This document shows positions 5,088-7,089 of a stretch of DNA of 7,089 nt, piece by piece. This DNA is from a bacterium (lineage in GTDB: Bacteria; Verrucomicrobiota; Verrucomicrobiae; JAJYAR01): positions 1 to 7,089 of the forward strand of contig JAJYAR010000140.1 in the NCBI GenBank assembly GCA_021779435.1. The letters are read 5' to 3'. A program made the translations under genes and the position numbers. The notes under the pieces were generated by a model. That model was not told where the DNA came from. It did not search any database and worked only from the letters and a program-made list of their open reading frames with translations. How positions within the stretch are numbered: position 1 is the first letter of the stretch; each line of letters begins with the position of its first letter.

Positions 5088-5864
5088 ATGCAAATCGGCG
5101 CGATGAACAACCCCGCGGAGCCACTGGCCCGCGAAGTCGAATGGATGGCCGAACTCGAGCTCGACTTCATCGATCTCACCCTGGAACCCCCGGCCGCCGC
5201 CTCCTGGAAACTCAGTGCCGCCGAGGTGGCGGCCATGCTGCGGGACGCCGATCTCGGAGTGATCGGCCACACCGCCTTCTACCTGCCGATTGCCTCGAAT
5301 TTTCCGAGCCTCAGGCGGACCGCGATCGACGAGATCAAGCGCGACATCGAATTCTTCAAGGAAGTCGATGCGCGCTGGATCAACGTGCATCCGGACGGAT
5401 ACGCGCCGTTCATCGACGAACCCACGGTCGTCAGGCGGAACATCGAGGCGCTGCTCGAGCTGACCGAGTTTGCCGACTCGCTCGGCGTGGGCGTCATGCT
5501 GGAGAACGTCCCCGGACGCTTCAACTCGGTCACCCAGCTCGCGCCCATCTTCGCGTCAGTTCCCAAGCTCGCGCTGCATCTCGATCTTGGGCACTGCAAC
5601 CTTTCAGTCCCGCGCAACACCGCCCCCGAGCTGATCTCGTACTTCGGCACGCGCCTCGCGCACGTCCATGTGCATGACAACCGCGGCGGCAGCGCCGACC
5701 TGCACCTCGCCCTTGGTATGGGCGATCTGGATGTCGCGCCTCTCGTGCGCAATCTCCGCGCAAACGGGTACGACGGGACGATCACCCTCGAGGTGTTCTC
5801 ACGGGACCGGCATTTCGTCGCCTACAGCCGCGACCGTCTCCTCGAGATATGGGCCGCCGCCTGA
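5088..5864 (+). CDS. Sugar phosphate isomerase/epimerase-type TIM barrel (endonuclease IV superfamily)
   Basis: This protein has 258 residues and a full-length beta/alpha barrel of the xylose-isomerase-like/AP-endonuclease-2 family. The metal ligands known from E. coli endonuclease IV all have counterparts: His61 (GHTAFY), His101 (NVHPDG), Glu139 (MLENVPG), Asp166 and His169 (HLDLGHCN), His194 (HVHVHDN), Asp204 and His206 (ADLHLALGMGDLD) and Glu235 (TLEVFS). A three-metal site is therefore likely. The family holds both AP endonucleases and sugar isomerases/epimerases, and sequence alone does not separate them here. It is somewhat shorter than endonuclease IV (285 residues), which slightly favours the isomerase-like branch. 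The 12-base spacing to the nucleotidyltransferase gene and the good ribosome binding site suggest co-expression. Their shared substrate, if any, is unknown. Confidence 0.88.
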   Translation: MQIGAMNNPAEPLAREVEWMAELELDFIDLTLEPPAAASWKLSAAEVAAMLRDADLGVIGHTAFYLPIASNFPSLRRTAIDEIKRDIEFFKEVDARWINVHPDGYAPFIDEPTVVRRNIEALLELTEFADSLGVGVMLENVPGRFNSVTQLAPIFASVPKLALHLDLGHCNLSVPRNTAPELISYFGTRLAHVHVHDNRGGSADLHLALGMGDLDVAPLVRNLRANGYDGTITLEVFSRDRHFVAYSRDRLLEIWAAA

Positions 5865-5967
5865 ACGCCGCGGGGCCGCGCTCGGCCTTGATCCCGCCGT
5901 TTCCTCACGTGCCGCGGCGGAGTGCTCCCGATATTCCGCCTCAACCCAAAACGCTACATTTCCGCAG

Positions 5968-7089
5968 ATGACTCCCGCTCCGAGCAGGTCCGCAGAAATC
6001 CGTGCCCCCTCCGGACCTTCACCCGGCGCCCCCGGCCTTCCCGGGGCCGGGCATCTCCGCCGGATGCCAGTCGGAGCGGAGCTCGCGGCCGGAGGGGCCG
6101 CTCATTTCCGGGTCTGGGCGCCGGCCGCCGACTCCGTTTCCGTGGAACTCCTCGACGCAAACGGCAAGGTCGCCCTGAAGCAGCCGCTCGATGCCGAGCG
6201 CAACGGCTACTTCTCCGGGTTCGCCGCTGGCGCACGCGCCGGCTCGCGCTATCGATTCCGGCTTCCCGGGGGCGCCTTTCCCGATCCCGCATCGCGTTTC
6301 CAGCCCGAGGGACCCCACGGTCCGTCGGAGATCGTCGATCCGGCATTTGCCTGGAACGATCTCGCCTGGCCGGGACGTGTGGTCCGCGACCTGGTGCTCT
6401 ACGAGCTGCACCTTGGCACCTTCACGGCCGAGGGCACGTGGTCCGCCGCCGCGAAGGAACTCCCGGAGCTCGCGCGTCTCGGCATCACCGGGATCGAAGT
6501 GATGCCCATCGCGGAATTCCCCGGTGCTTTCGGCTGGGGCTACGATGGCGTCGATCTGTTCGCACCGTCGCATCTCTACGGCACTCCCGCGCAAGCCAGG
6601 GCGTTCATCGACCGCGCACATGAGCTGGGGATCATGGTGATCCTCGATGTCGTTTACAACCACCTCGGACCTGACGGGTGCTTCCTGCGCGAGTTCTCGC
6701 CCGACTATTTCACCACCCGCTACAAATGCGAGTGGGGAGAGCCGCTGAATTACGACGGCGAGAACTCGGGGCCCGTGCGCGAGTTCTTCGTTTCGAACGC
6801 GCGCTACTGGATCGACGAATATCACTTCGACGGACTCAGGCTCGATGCCACGCAGCAGATCTACGACGCGTCGGCCACGAATATCCTCGCCGAGATCACG
6901 GCCGCCGTACGCGCCGCCGCGCCTGGCCGCAAGACGTTCGTCGTCGCCGAGAACGAACCCCAGGACGCGCGCCTCCTTCGGCCAACGGATCGCGGCGGCT
7001 GCGCGATGGACGCCCTGTGGAACGACGACTTTCACCACAGCGCCCTGGTCGCGGCCTCGGGGCACGCCGATGCCTACTATTCCGACAGA
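5968..7089 (+). CDS. treZ: Malto-oligosyltrehalose trehalohydrolase TreZ (partial, N-terminal 374 codons)
   Basis: This is a GH13 enzyme that releases trehalose from maltooligosyl-trehalose made by TreY. Residues 33-100 form the N-terminal beta-sandwich (MPVGAELAAGG, FRVWAPAADSV). The catalytic barrel then begins (LVLYELHLGTFTAEGTW, 142-158). GH13 regions follow: DVVYNHLGPDG (227-237), GLRLDATQQI with the nucleophile Asp293 (289-298), the acid/base Glu328 in VVAENEP, and WNDDFHH (351-357), which is typical of TreZ. The family is about 600 residues long, so the rest lies beyond the right edge. The ATG at 5968 gives a Pro/Gly/Ala-rich 32-residue leader; the ATG at 6064 (MPVGAELAAGG) matches the usual domain start and may be the real one. 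Neither has a clear Shine-Dalgarno sequence. The 103-base gap before it suggests a separate transcription unit. Confidence 0.92.
   Translation, partial: MTPAPSRSAEIRAPSGPSPGAPGLPGAGHLRRMPVGAELAAGGAAHFRVWAPAADSVSVELLDANGKVALKQPLDAERNGYFSGFAAGARAGSRYRFRLPGGAFPDPASRFQPEGPHGPSEIVDPAFAWNDLAWPGRVVRDLVLYELHLGTFTAEGTWSAAAKELPELARLGITGIEVMPIAEFPGAFGWGYDGVDLFAPSHLYGTPAQARAFIDRAHELGIMVILDVVYNHLGPDGCFLREFSPDYFTTRYKCEWGEPLNYDGENSGPVREFFVSNARYWIDEYHFDGLRLDATQQIYDASATNILAEITAAVRAAAPGRKTFVVAENEPQDARLLRPTDRGGCAMDALWNDDFHHSALVAASGHADAYYSDR

Noticed and set aside
5866..5919. Inverted repeat CGCCGCGG / CCGCGGCG after the TIM-barrel gene as a terminator
   Set aside because: The arms are 38 bases apart, are low-complexity GC and are not followed by a T-run; a chance match in GC-rich DNA is likely.
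6019..7065. Minus-strand open frame of 348 codons
   Set aside because: It is fully antisense to treZ, whose catalytic motifs are unmistakable; it is a shadow of codon bias.
1..7089. tRNA, rRNA, CRISPR array, insertion sequence or prophage genes
   Set aside because: No cloverleaf, no spaced direct repeats, and no transposase, integrase or terminal repeats were seen on either strand.

Overview
This window is GC-rich bacterial DNA with densely packed genes. It fits a motile, flagellated bacterium. Most starts lack a clear Shine-Dalgarno sequence, and the overall protein style would fit Verrucomicrobiota (Opitutaceae-like) as well as some high-GC Proteobacteria. The taxonomic guess is inference from style, not from a marker gene.

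Left part (1-3151, minus strand): a chemotaxis operon read leftwards. The order is a soluble, degenerate chemoreceptor-like protein (1038-2987), a small STAS-domain protein (717-1034), a single-domain CheY-like response regulator (355-720) and the N-terminal Hpt domain of CheA (1-349, cut by the window edge). Spacing is 3 bases, then a 4-base ATGA overlap, then 5 bases, so the genes should be co-transcribed and partly translationally coupled. Upstream is a good match to a flagellar sigma-28 (FliA) promoter (3125-3151). Between it and the likely GTG start lies a 54-nt, almost fully paired hairpin followed by a T-run. It has the form of an intrinsic terminator, and so could be an attenuator or the 3' end of a small RNA.

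Centre (2988-3441): a 454-base divergent control region without a supported gene. It holds the promoter and hairpin, two dyad-symmetric sites and a TATAAT box.

Right part (3442-7089, plus strand): a type II thioesterase-like alpha/beta hydrolase whose nucleophile serine is replaced by glycine; a stand-alone DNA-polymerase-beta-like nucleotidyltransferase; a TIM-barrel protein of the endonuclease IV / sugar-phosphate isomerase superfamily with all nine metal-ligand positions kept; and the first 374 codons of malto-oligosyltrehalose trehalohydrolase (TreZ). The nucleotidyltransferase and TIM-barrel genes are 12 bases apart and probably form one unit. The thioesterase may be their first gene. 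TreZ probably starts a separate trehalose unit.

The most notable points are the terminator-like leader under a sigma-28 promoter, the receptor-like protein that combines two degenerate signalling hairpins with a CheZ-like D-x3-Q motif and an NVELF tail, and the nucleophile-less thioesterase.
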